37,926 nt of DNA from Mariprofundaceae bacterium (GTDB lineage: Bacteria; Pseudomonadota; Zetaproteobacteria; Mariprofundales; Mariprofundaceae). The first letter of the stretch is position 1; each line of letters begins with the position of its first letter. The stretch covers positions 1 to 37,926 of the forward strand of contig JAUZRG010000204.1 in the NCBI GenBank assembly GCA_030950585.1, written 5' to 3'. Positions 1 to 7,172 of the stretch are shown here, one piece after another. A program made the translations under genes and the position numbers. The notes under the pieces were generated by a model. The model worked only from the letters and a program-made list of their open reading frames with translations. It searched no databases and was not told the origin of the DNA.

Positions 1-30
1 ATCCTTAACTTTGGTGTGTTGAACGTTTGA

Positions 31-312
31 AAAATTGAGTCACATGATTTGCCTGAACTGAAGGCAAAGGCTTTGCGCTGCCCCAAGCTGAAAAAAACGT
101 TATTCTTGGCATAGGAAAGTCGATAGCGGGAGGAGCTGCTCAATGTAAGTTCCTTGCTATATCTCCCACCATATTCTCCAGACTTTTAACCCAATAGAAC
201 AATACTGGGCTGTAATGAAATCTAATATCAAAAAATACGTAGAAAATTCAAGTGCATTCAAGATGCCATTGATCATATTTTAAAAAATACTAAACGCCAC
301 TTTAATACCTAA
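31..312 (+). pseudogene. Decayed IS630-family transposase remnant
   Basis: A short stretch encodes the C-terminal signature of IS630/Tc1-type DDE transposases, LYLPPYSPDF followed by NPIEQYWAVMK, and then a Lys-rich tail ending at a stop at 310-312. The reading frame is broken. One extra T in the run at 184-187 separates PDF from NPIE. One base is missing in the A-run near 242-246, after which the frame reads IQDAIDHILKNTKRH. Two in-frame stops lie upstream near 112 and 124. No N-terminal helix-turn-helix region is visible, and neither end of an element can be assigned. It is a dead fragment. Its family is clear from the PPYSPDxNPIE motif; the exact IS is not determinable here. Confidence 0.7.
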
Positions 313-370
313 ACTACTATATAAACTACTATATATTGCGATAAATAATGTACATCCTGTGATGTATCAC

Positions 371-410
371 GCCCCTATATTTTTATGTTTGTATTCAAAA
401 ATATAGGGGC
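371..410. repeat. 14-bp perfect hairpin beyond the epsilon-paralogue gene
   Basis: The arm gcccctatattttt (371-384) is perfectly repeated in inverse orientation at 397-410, with a 12-nt loop. It lies 26 bp past the stop of the leftward atpC-like gene, so it may end or stabilise that transcript. There is no T-run after the stem on the minus strand, so it is not a textbook Rho-independent terminator. It could also be an end of the mobile element whose transposase debris lies beside it. Confidence 0.55.
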
Positions 411-436
411 TAATATCACGATGTCATGGTGATGGC

Positions 437-862
437 CTATTTGATAAATTTATTTGCACTTTTCACAACAGTAAAACGAGCAATAGCTATTTCTAAGGCG
501 ATGAGTGCTTGATGTGAATTTGCGGGTGAAGCATGATGAAAATGATCCTTCGCATGCTGTACTGCTTGGCTAGCTTGAGTAATATCAAGCTGTTCAGAGC
601 GTTCCACGGCATCTGCTAGTATGGTAATAGCATCAGGTTGAATCTCCATGAATCCACCTAAAACGACGATATGCTCATGTTTTATGTCGGGACAATGGCA
701 ATCAGGAAGGCAGTCGATACGCACAATACCAGGGCGTAAAATTGCGAGTAGCGGTGCATGTCCTTGATAAATTTTCAGCTCCCCATTCGTCGTAGAGCCA
801 ACAAGTGAGCATGCTTTAGCGCGATAAATTTCCTTTTCAGCAGTCGTAATTAATATTTTCAT
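437..862 (-). CDS. Second ATP synthase epsilon subunit (AtpC paralogue) with Cys/His insertion
   Basis: This is a 141-residue homologue of the F1 epsilon subunit. It has the N-terminal beta-sandwich (TAEKEIYRAKA, GELKIYQGHAPLL, GGFMEIQPDAITILAD) and a shortened helical C-terminus. The ordinary atpC of this genome is at 25689-26099, so this is an extra copy. Relative to it, the loop after the conserved LRPG is about seven residues longer and holds CLPDCHCPDIKHEH, three Cys and three His within 14 residues; the normal copy has no such cluster. The start is taken at the ATG at 862 because GGGAGGTG lies 8-9 nt upstream; a GTG at 865 is possible. It is the last gene of a leftward run of metal-handling genes, 15 bp after the membrane protein. 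Fold membership is solid. A role in metal binding or in an ATP synthase is inference. Confidence 0.85.
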   Translation of the reverse strand: MKILITTAEKEIYRAKACSLVGSTTNGELKIYQGHAPLLAILRPGIVRIDCLPDCHCPDIKHEHIVVLGGFMEIQPDAITILADAVERSEQLDITQASQAVQHAKDHFHHASPANSHQALIALEIAIARFTVVKSANKFIK

Positions 863-877
863 CACCCATCACCTCCC

Positions 878-1510
878 TTACTGAAGCTTTTCCATAACAA
901 AAAACATATTGAATGGTTTTTTCTTTGAAAATCCGATTGATTCGAGCATCAAGACACCTAACAAAGCAATCATTGATCCTAAAAGTAGACCTACCGCAGG
1001 CCCGAATAACCACATAACACTCGCTTCAGCAGCTTGTGGCCCTAGCTCTACTGTACGAAAACCCATCAAAATCCATGCAGGTGGATATAGCACAGATCCC
1101 AATCCCAGTGTCCAGCCAAATACTTTTTTCCAGCAATCCTTCAAAGATGTAAATGCCGTGATCAATAATAATACAGCAGCCAAAACACCAAGACCCATAA
1201 AGTGAATATGGCCGCGTAATAGACGTTGCATCGCGTCTTTTGCCAATGAACCCGAATGTGAGTGTTGTTCTCCTGCTGCATGGCTATGCTCAGCATGCTT
1301 GTTGCCTGCATGATGCCCCATATCCATTTGACTCATATCTAAGTTATTCATCATGTTTTCTGTATGGGCTTTCTTTTGAGCGGCTTCAGCAGCTTCAAAT
1401 GCACCATGTAGTTTTTCATGATGTGTGGCCATATAAGCCGCCCACAACGCTCCCATAACCAAGGCGAGTAGAGCTAAAATAAGACCATGACGAATACTTT
1501 CAATGTTCAT
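878..1510 (-). CDS. Four-helix membrane protein with His/Met-rich loop
   Basis: A 210-residue protein that I do not assign to a named family. A first membrane helix spans about residues 9-29. A hydrophilic segment (about 30-95) follows, rich in His and Met (MSQMDMGHHAG, HAEHSHAAGEQHSHS) and typical of Cu/Ag or Zn handling. Three more helices lie near 100-120, 130-152 and 165-190. The loop between helices 1 and 2 is probably periplasmic. The start ATG overlaps the end of the preceding gene by 11 bp, which suggests translational coupling to the periplasmic His-rich protein. Lying between that protein and the AtpC paralogue, downstream of CusA, it is probably part of a copper/silver resistance operon. 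That role is inferred from composition and neighbours. Confidence 0.75.
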   Translation of the reverse strand: MNIESIRHGLILALLALVMGALWAAYMATHHEKLHGAFEAAEAAQKKAHTENMMNNLDMSQMDMGHHAGNKHAEHSHAAGEQHSHSGSLAKDAMQRLLRGHIHFMGLGVLAAVLLLITAFTSLKDCWKKVFGWTLGLGSVLYPPAWILMGFRTVELGPQAAEASVMWLFGPAVGLLLGSMIALLGVLMLESIGFSKKKPFNMFFVMEKLQ

Positions 1511-2006
1511 GGCTTACACCTTGTTCATGTGCATGGGTACTTTTCTTTTCTGGGTAATACACGCCGCCTGAATGCTTCACACCATCTGATGTTTTAAAAA
1601 GAATTATGAGTTGGTGTTGTCCTTCATGGCCAAGATCATAGCCTGCCATGTACCAGTCGCCCATTTTCATAAGCATCTTGGATTCAGCCTTATTGTTGGG
1701 GTGAACAACCTTTGAATTTATGCTTAAATCACCAAGGACGTGGCCATCCTTTTCAACTTTAATCATGACATTATGTGTGCCACCGTGCTGCATACCTTCT
1801 TTGACCTTCATGGCATGAAAGCTAACTTGAAAACCATCAATGTCTTTTTTGACCAAAAACATGCCTGTCATTTGACCCATATCGCTTTGCTGCGATTTAG
1901 CTTGCATGTTGTGATGTTCGCCACCGTGTTGGTGTGCGTCAGCCGCAAATACACTCGGCACTGATGTGATGGCTAGTAATGCAGCCAAAATAATAGTTTT
2001 TTTCAT
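1500..2006 (-). CDS. Periplasmic His/Met-rich protein, FixH/YtkA-like
   Basis: A 168-residue protein with a clear Sec signal peptide (MKKTIILAALLAITSVPSVFAAD, cut after about residue 21). The mature N-terminus is metal-binding in character (HQHGGEHHNMQ). A single beta-rich domain follows with a pattern like YtkA/FixH domains (SKMLMKMGDWYMAGYDLG, GQHQLIILF), and the tail is His-rich (HAHEQGVSHEH). AAGGAA stands at normal distance before the ATG. A 141-bp gap separates it from the upstream lipoprotein, so it may have its own promoter. Family assignment is tentative. Copper or silver binding in the periplasm is inferred from composition and from lying just downstream of CusA. Confidence 0.75.
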   Translation of the reverse strand: MKKTIILAALLAITSVPSVFAADAHQHGGEHHNMQAKSQQSDMGQMTGMFLVKKDIDGFQVSFHAMKVKEGMQHGGTHNVMIKVEKDGHVLGDLSINSKVVHPNNKAESKMLMKMGDWYMAGYDLGHEGQHQLIILFKTSDGVKHSGGVYYPEKKSTHAHEQGVSHEH

Positions 2007-2147
2007 ATGATTATTCCTTGTTATATATAGTAGTAATTAAGGTATAGAAAATCTGCCATGCTACACCAACATAGATTCCCATTTGCAGGGGAAAGACAAA
2101 AAACACTTTGACACTTGAGTGATGATACGATTTATATTTTCTTATCT

Positions 2148-2294
2148 TTAATGCTTGTGTTCTAAAATATAGGGCGAACTTACGGTGTCCGTATTCTCAT
2201 TGCCTGTATGCTCCCAACCTTTTCCATCATGCATATTACAGCCAGCTAACCAATTGGTGCTTACAAGAAAAAAGACAATCATTATTTTTTTCAT
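2148..2294 (-). CDS. Small lipoprotein coupled to cusA
   Basis: A 48-residue protein with a lipoprotein signal, MKKIMIVFFLVSTNWLAGC, in which LAGC is the lipobox and Cys19 the lipidated residue. The mature part is only about 30 residues, polar, with a Met-His-Asp start and an EHKH end. Its ATG overlaps the cusA stop as ATGA (2291-2294), so translation is probably coupled. A longer in-frame extension towards 2450 runs inside cusA in another frame and is not the real start. Very short lipoproteins next to RND metal pumps are common, but I know no function for this one. Metal binding through the His residues is a guess. Confidence 0.75.
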   Translation of the reverse strand: MKKIMIVFFLVSTNWLAGCNMHDGKGWEHTGNENTDTVSSPYILEHKH

Positions 2295-5200
2295 GTTAAT
2301 TCCTCTGTTCTGTATTTTTCTTTCCATTGCAGTACCAAACCGTAAATCACGGGAAGTACCAGCAAGCTCAATAAGGTGGCTGTGATCATGCCACCAATCA
2401 TGGGTGCAGCGATGCGTTGCATGACATCGGAACCCGTGCCACTGCCCCACATAATGGGGATAAGGCCAGCAACCACCGCTGTGGCCGTCATGGCAATGGG
2501 TCGCACACGTTGGGTAGTGCCTGATTGCACAGCATGTATGATTTCATCCACTGTCAGTTTTCTGGTTTCTGTGAGTTTCTCTCTGGATTTTGCAATTGAT
2601 TGATCAATAAAGGTCATGACCAACACGCCAATTTCCGCAGAGACTCCAGCCAAGGCGATAAAACCAACCGATACGGCCACACTCATGTTATAATCCAAAT
2701 ACCACACCAACCAAAAGCCACCGATCAAGGCAAAAGGAATGGATAACATCACCACTAACGGTGCGGTAAAATTTCTAAAATTGAAAAACAACAATAAGAA
2801 GATGGTCAATAAGGTGATGGGAACAACTACACGTAAGCGGGCTTCTGCTCGTTCCATATATTCAAATTGACCTGACCATACCAAAGAGTAACCCGCAGGT
2901 ATGTTGACGTTTGCTTCCACCTGTTTTTTAGCTTGCGCCACATAACCACCAATATCGCTGGTTTTAATGTCCACATAAATCCATGCGTTGGGCGTGGCAT
3001 TTTCTGTTTTTACCACAGGTGGGCCACGGCGAAGTTTTAAATCGCTCACCAAAGATAAGGGGATTTGCGCCCCTGTCGGGGTGGGAATCAAGACACGTTT
3101 TAAGGTCTGCATATTGTCACGTAATTCTCGTGGGTAACGAATGTTGATGGGGTAACGCTCTAAGCCTTCAACGGTTTCACTCACATTCATGCCACCAATG
3201 GCGGATTGAATCACATCTTGAATATCACCTACCGTTAAACCATAGCGTGCGGCTTCAGCGCGTTTAATATCAAAATCAAGGTAATACCCACCTGCGGCTT
3301 TATCAGCGAAAGCTGAAAGGGTATCAGGCAGTTGTTTTAAAGTTTGCTCAATATCACCCGCAACTTTCTCTAAAACTTTTAAGTCTGAACCTGATACTTT
3401 AATGCCAATCGGAGTTTTAATACCTGTGGATAACATATCAATCCGTGTTTTGATGGGATAGGTCCACGCATTCGCTAAACCAGGAAATTTAATGGCATCA
3501 TCCATTTCAGCCATCAAGGCTTTGGTGGTTTTGTTGGGGTCAGGCCACTCCTCTTTGGGTTTTAAACGAATGGTCGTTTCCAGCATGGCCAAGGGTGCAG
3601 GATCTGTGGCTGTTTCAGCACGCCCAACTTTACCAAAGACATGATGCACCTCAGGGAAGGTTTTCAATATTTTATCGGTTTGCTGCAAGAGTTCTTTGGC
3701 TTTGGTGATAGAAATACCGGGGTAAGTGGTTGGCATATACAAAATATCGCCTTCATCCAAAGGAGGCATAAACTCTGAGCCTGTATGCATGATAGGATAG
3801 GCTGTTGCTCCAAGTAGAAGTAGTGCAATCACTAAAGTGATCGAACGCCAGCGCATGGCAAAAGCAAGCAAGGGGCGGTGCAAGCGTTTTAAGCACACAT
3901 TTAAAAAGTTATGCTCTTCACTGGGTATTTTACCTCGAATAAGTAAACCCATCAACACAGGAACCAAGGTCACTGCCAACAGTGCAGCCGCTGCCATCGC
4001 ATAGGTTTTGGTAAAAGCCAAGGGGGCAAACAAACGCCCTTCTTGGGCTTGTAAGGTAAAGACAGGCAAAAAGGACACGGTGATAATGACCAAACTAAAA
4101 AACAAGGCTGGCCCTACTTCTTGAGATGCGTTCAAAATAGCATGCCATCGTTCTTTGCTACTGGCATTTTCCCTCAGTCTTTCCAAGTGTTTATGCGCAT
4201 TTTCAATCATCACAATGGCACCATCAATCATGGCACCAATGGCAATGGCAATGCCACCTAAACTCATGATATTTGCCGATAATCCTTGCCAGTTCATAAT
4301 CATAAAGGCGATCAAAATACCAATGGGTAAACTAATGATGGCCACCAAGGCACTGCGCACATGCATTAAAAAGATCAAGCAAATGATGGCCACAACAATG
4401 GATTCTTCGATGAGTTTTTCAGCCAAGTTGTCCACAGCACGTTCAATCAAATCACCGCGATCATAGACAGGCACGATTTCCACACCTTGCGGTAGACCTT
4501 TTTTAAGCTGTGCTAGTTTTTCACGTACACGCTCAATGGTTGCCATCGCATTTTCACCAAAGCGCATGATGATAATGCCACCAGCCACTTCACCTTCACC
4601 ATTTAAGTCAACTAAGCCACGACGTAGTTCAGGCCCTAAGTGAATATTGGCAATTTGTTTTAAATAAATGGGCGTTCCCAAGTCATCAGCACCCACAGGA
4701 ATCATTCTCAAATCATTTAAGCTTTGGATATAACCCAAGCCACGCACCATGTATTCGGTTTCACCCATTTCGATTAAACGTCCGCCCACATTGTTGTTGG
4801 AACGCTGAATAGCATGTTTTATTTTGGCTAAGGGGATATTGTATGCGAGTAAGGCATCGGGATTAAGTTCCACTTGATATTGTTTCACAAAACCACCAAT
4901 GGAGGCCACTTCTGAAACCCCTTCCACGGTTTGCAAGGGATAGCGCAAATACCAATCTTGCATGGAGCGTAATTGGGCTAGGTCATGTCGTCCTGTTTTA
5001 TCAACCAAGGCATACTCATAAACCCAACCCACACCTGTGGCATCTGGGCCTAAAGTCGGTGATACGCCTGTGGGCAAGCGATCAGCGGCATAATTGAGGT
5101 ATTCTAAAACCCTTGTACGCGCCCAATACATATCGGTACCATCTTTAAAGATCACATAAACCATTGAAAAACCAAAGAAAGAATAACCGCGCACAACTTT

Positions 5201-5437
5201 AGTATTGGGCACAGAAAGCATGGCAGTGGTCAGAGGATAGGTAATTTGATCTTCCACCACTTGCGGTGCTTGGCCAGCATATTTAGTAAACACAATGACT
5301 TGGACATCAGATAAATCAGGAATGGCATCAAGTGGCGTGTTTTTCATGGCTTGAAAGCCTGCAAAGGAAATCAATAAGGTGGCAATGAGCACCAAGAATC
5401 GATTCTGTATCGAAATAGCAATCAGTGAGTGAATCAT
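2291..5437 (-). CDS. cusA: CusA-type Cu(I)/Ag(I) RND efflux transporter
   Basis: A 1048-residue inner-membrane RND pump of the heavy-metal efflux family, normal length for CusA/CzcA. It drives periplasmic and cytoplasmic metal out through CusB and CusC using the proton gradient. The fourth transmembrane segment reads AIGAMIDGAIVMIENAHKHL, the pattern of the monovalent-cation (Cu/Ag) pumps rather than the divalent CzcA type. The Met-containing periplasmic stretches match E. coli CusA (LDEGDILYMPTTYPG; RIDMLSTGIKTPIGIKVSG), where methionines relay Cu(I). Twelve helices are expected and hydrophobic blocks fit this. The gene lies 142 bp after cusB, with several hairpins between them, and overlaps the next lipoprotein gene by 4 bp. 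Substrate specificity is inferred from these motifs and the Met-rich partners. Confidence 0.95.
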   Translation of the reverse strand: MIHSLIAISIQNRFLVLIATLLISFAGFQAMKNTPLDAIPDLSDVQVIVFTKYAGQAPQVVEDQITYPLTTAMLSVPNTKVVRGYSFFGFSMVYVIFKDGTDMYWARTRVLEYLNYAADRLPTGVSPTLGPDATGVGWVYEYALVDKTGRHDLAQLRSMQDWYLRYPLQTVEGVSEVASIGGFVKQYQVELNPDALLAYNIPLAKIKHAIQRSNNNVGGRLIEMGETEYMVRGLGYIQSLNDLRMIPVGADDLGTPIYLKQIANIHLGPELRRGLVDLNGEGEVAGGIIIMRFGENAMATIERVREKLAQLKKGLPQGVEIVPVYDRGDLIERAVDNLAEKLIEESIVVAIICLIFLMHVRSALVAIISLPIGILIAFMIMNWQGLSANIMSLGGIAIAIGAMIDGAIVMIENAHKHLERLRENASSKERWHAILNASQEVGPALFFSLVIITVSFLPVFTLQAQEGRLFAPLAFTKTYAMAAAALLAVTLVPVLMGLLIRGKIPSEEHNFLNVCLKRLHRPLLAFAMRWRSITLVIALLLLGATAYPIMHTGSEFMPPLDEGDILYMPTTYPGISITKAKELLQQTDKILKTFPEVHHVFGKVGRAETATDPAPLAMLETTIRLKPKEEWPDPNKTTKALMAEMDDAIKFPGLANAWTYPIKTRIDMLSTGIKTPIGIKVSGSDLKVLEKVAGDIEQTLKQLPDTLSAFADKAAGGYYLDFDIKRAEAARYGLTVGDIQDVIQSAIGGMNVSETVEGLERYPINIRYPRELRDNMQTLKRVLIPTPTGAQIPLSLVSDLKLRRGPPVVKTENATPNAWIYVDIKTSDIGGYVAQAKKQVEANVNIPAGYSLVWSGQFEYMERAEARLRVVVPITLLTIFLLLFFNFRNFTAPLVVMLSIPFALIGGFWLVWYLDYNMSVAVSVGFIALAGVSAEIGVLVMTFIDQSIAKSREKLTETRKLTVDEIIHAVQSGTTQRVRPIAMTATAVVAGLIPIMWGSGTGSDVMQRIAAPMIGGMITATLLSLLVLPVIYGLVLQWKEKYRTEELT

Positions 5438-5465
5438 GAGATTTTAACCGAAGGTAAAAAGACAT

Positions 5466-5555
5466 CTTCTTTTAAAAAGAAGTGAGGGATGTTTTCTAAA
5501 AGATTTTTCTTGTTTGAAAAATCTTCCCTAGTTCCTCTTTGCCAAAGAGGGGAAC
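5466..5555. repeat. Three consecutive hairpins between cusB and cusA
   Basis: The 142-bp gap holds three inverted repeats in a row. The first is cttctttt/aaaaagaag at 5466-5482. The second is agatttttc/gaaaaatct at 5501-5524 with a 6-nt loop. The third is gttcctcttt/aaagaggggaac at 5531-5555, with a 2-nt bulge. On the coding (minus) strand the second stem is followed by TTTTAG, a weak terminator look. They may set relative levels of CusB and CusA by attenuation or mRNA protection. Function is inferred. Confidence 0.5.
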
Positions 5556-5579
5556 TGTTATGAGTGCGTAAATAGGTAT

Positions 5580-7172
5580 TCATTTGCTGCCTTCCATCTT
5601 CATGTCGTCCATCTTTATGTCGTCCATCTGCATATCATCCATCTGCATGTCGTCCATCTTCATGCCGTCCATCTGCATGCCGTCCATCTTCATGCCGTCC
5701 ATCTGCATATCGTCCATTTTCATGTCGTCCATCTTCATGTCGTCCATCTGCATGGATGGCTTCGATTTGATTTGCTGTGCTTCCAACATTTTAGCTGTTG
5801 CTTCTTTGAGTTTTGATTCAGAATCAATCAAAAACTGACTCGATGTGACCACAATTTCTCCAGCCTTTAAGCCTTCGATAATTTGTGCTTCACCTTCAGA
5901 GTCGACACCTACCACGACTTTACGTGGTTCATACTTGCCTTTTTCTCGCTGAACAAAGACTTGCTCTTGTTCACCTGTGCGCACAATGGCTTCGGAAGGA
6001 ACCACAATGGCATGAAGCTGGCGACCTGCTTGTACAGTCACTTTGGCAAACATTTCAGGCTTGAGTTGAAGATCAGAGTTATCAAATTCCAAGCGCATTT
6101 TCACAGTGCGTGTTTTAGCTTCGAGGTAAGGATAAATATAACTGACAATACCTGTAAATTTCTTACCCAATATACCAGAGACCGTCATGACTGCTGTATC
6201 ACCTTCTTTGACCCAAGGTAAGTCATCTTCGTAAAGATCGACAATGACCCAGACATGGCTTAAATCTGCGATCATGTATAATTCTGTATCGGGTGTAATA
6301 CGTTGACCATCTCGCGCACCGATATTGATCACAATGCCATCAAAGGGTGAATGAATATGAATGGCTTTTGGTACGCGACCACGTTGGCGAATATCCCTGA
6401 GTTGGTGGGCAGGGACATCCAGTAATTTCAGGCGTTGTAAGGATGTTTGCAATAAGCGTTTTGCACCGTCACGAATATCAGGGAAAGGACTGTCTTTAAA
6501 AATTTTCCAATTGTTTAAAGCCAATAAATATTCTTCGCCACTGGCAACGAGTTGTGGTGAATAAATGGCTAACAACATATCTCCCTTAGACACTTTATCG
6601 CCTGTTTTTTGCACAAACAGCTCTTCAATCCATCCATCTATTTTAGGGTGAAGGCGTGTGACTCGTTGCTCATCGTAGGTGACACGGCCGATGGTATGCA
6701 CATCCCTAGAAATATTTTTTGTCACTGCTTTAGTGGTGCGCACCCCAATGTTTTGAATGACTGTGGCATTGATGCGCACAGTACCAGTAGGCGAGTTACT
6801 GTTGTCACTCCCTTCTGCATATACAGGAATATAATCCATGCCCATATTGTCTTTGGCTGGTATAGGTGAGGTGACGGCTGGGTTCATAGGGTTACGATAA
6901 AATAGCACCTTTTTTTCTACTTTGGCTTCAGCACATATGGGTAAATAATTCATACCCATTTCATCTTTGCTAAATACAGGTGAAGTGATGGCTGGATTCA
7001 TAGGGTTACGCCAACTCAAGGCTTGTGAACCATCAGGGCATGGGCCATCAGCTTTGGCGGTTTTTTCTGTGCTTGAAGATGAGGGTGATAACCATTGTGA
7101 GGCAAAATAACCGATGACTAGCCCACCTATCAGCATACTTATCGCACCGATAGTTAATTTTAAATTATTCAT
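5580..7172 (-). CDS. cusB: CusB-type periplasmic adaptor with two metal-binding motifs and Met/Asp repeat tail
   Basis: The membrane-fusion subunit linking CusA to CusC. After an N-terminal membrane anchor (about residues 5-27) come two copies of the heavy-metal-binding motif seen in CusB-like adaptors, WRNPMNPAITSPVFSKDEMG and YRNPMNPAVTSPIPAKDNMG. The usual lipoyl/hairpin and beta-barrel regions follow (HSPFDGIVINIGARDGQ; TGEQEQVFVQREKGKYEPR). The last ~57 residues are 11 tandem five-residue units of the type M-(K/Q)-M-D-(D/G), encoded by a 15-bp repeat. The ATG at 7172 (530 aa) is preferred over an upstream TTG at 7184 because GGAGAG precedes it correctly. It overlaps the end of cusC by 8 bp, which indicates coupling. 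Family is certain; the Met tail is an unusual extension. Confidence 0.93.
   Translation of the reverse strand: MNNLKLTIGAISMLIGGLVIGYFASQWLSPSSSSTEKTAKADGPCPDGSQALSWRNPMNPAITSPVFSKDEMGMNYLPICAEAKVEKKVLFYRNPMNPAVTSPIPAKDNMGMDYIPVYAEGSDNSNSPTGTVRINATVIQNIGVRTTKAVTKNISRDVHTIGRVTYDEQRVTRLHPKIDGWIEELFVQKTGDKVSKGDMLLAIYSPQLVASGEEYLLALNNWKIFKDSPFPDIRDGAKRLLQTSLQRLKLLDVPAHQLRDIRQRGRVPKAIHIHSPFDGIVINIGARDGQRITPDTELYMIADLSHVWVIVDLYEDDLPWVKEGDTAVMTVSGILGKKFTGIVSYIYPYLEAKTRTVKMRLEFDNSDLQLKPEMFAKVTVQAGRQLHAIVVPSEAIVRTGEQEQVFVQREKGKYEPRKVVVGVDSEGEAQIIEGLKAGEIVVTSSQFLIDSESKLKEATAKMLEAQQIKSKPSMQMDDMKMDDMKMDDMQMDGMKMDGMQMDGMKMDDMQMDDMQMDDIKMDDMKMEGSK
5589..5753. repeat. 15-bp tandem repeat (11 units) at 3' end of cusB
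   Basis: Eleven consecutive 15-bp units of the form (plus strand) ccatcttcatgtcgt, with small variations, encode MKMDD/MQMDD/MKMDG-type pentapeptides. Only one unit breaks the Met pattern (IKMDD) and the last is MKMEG. Near identity at DNA level suggests recent expansion by slippage or unequal crossover, so the unit number may vary between strains. Confidence 0.9.

Noticed and set aside
371-410. Classic Rho-independent terminator
   Set aside because: The stem is strong but no T-run follows on the minus strand; kept only as a hairpin of unknown use.
437-862. Idea that this epsilon gene belongs to a complete alternative N-type ATP synthase operon
   Set aside because: No other ATP synthase gene lies near it in the window; its neighbours are metal-handling genes. 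Genes left of the window cannot be seen.
909-1458. Plus-strand frames opposite the membrane protein gene
   Set aside because: They are antisense shadows; the minus strand gives a signal/helix pattern, a ribosome site and a coupled start.
2106-2137. Plus-strand promoter-like TTGACA-17-TTTATA
   Set aside because: It points into antisense of the lipoprotein and cusA, with no gene to serve; in AT-rich sequence this match can be chance.
5584-5838. Plus-strand frame with a repeated Met-Ser-Ser-Ile pattern
   Set aside because: It is the antisense reading of the 15-bp repeats at the end of cusB; no ribosome site or family similarity.
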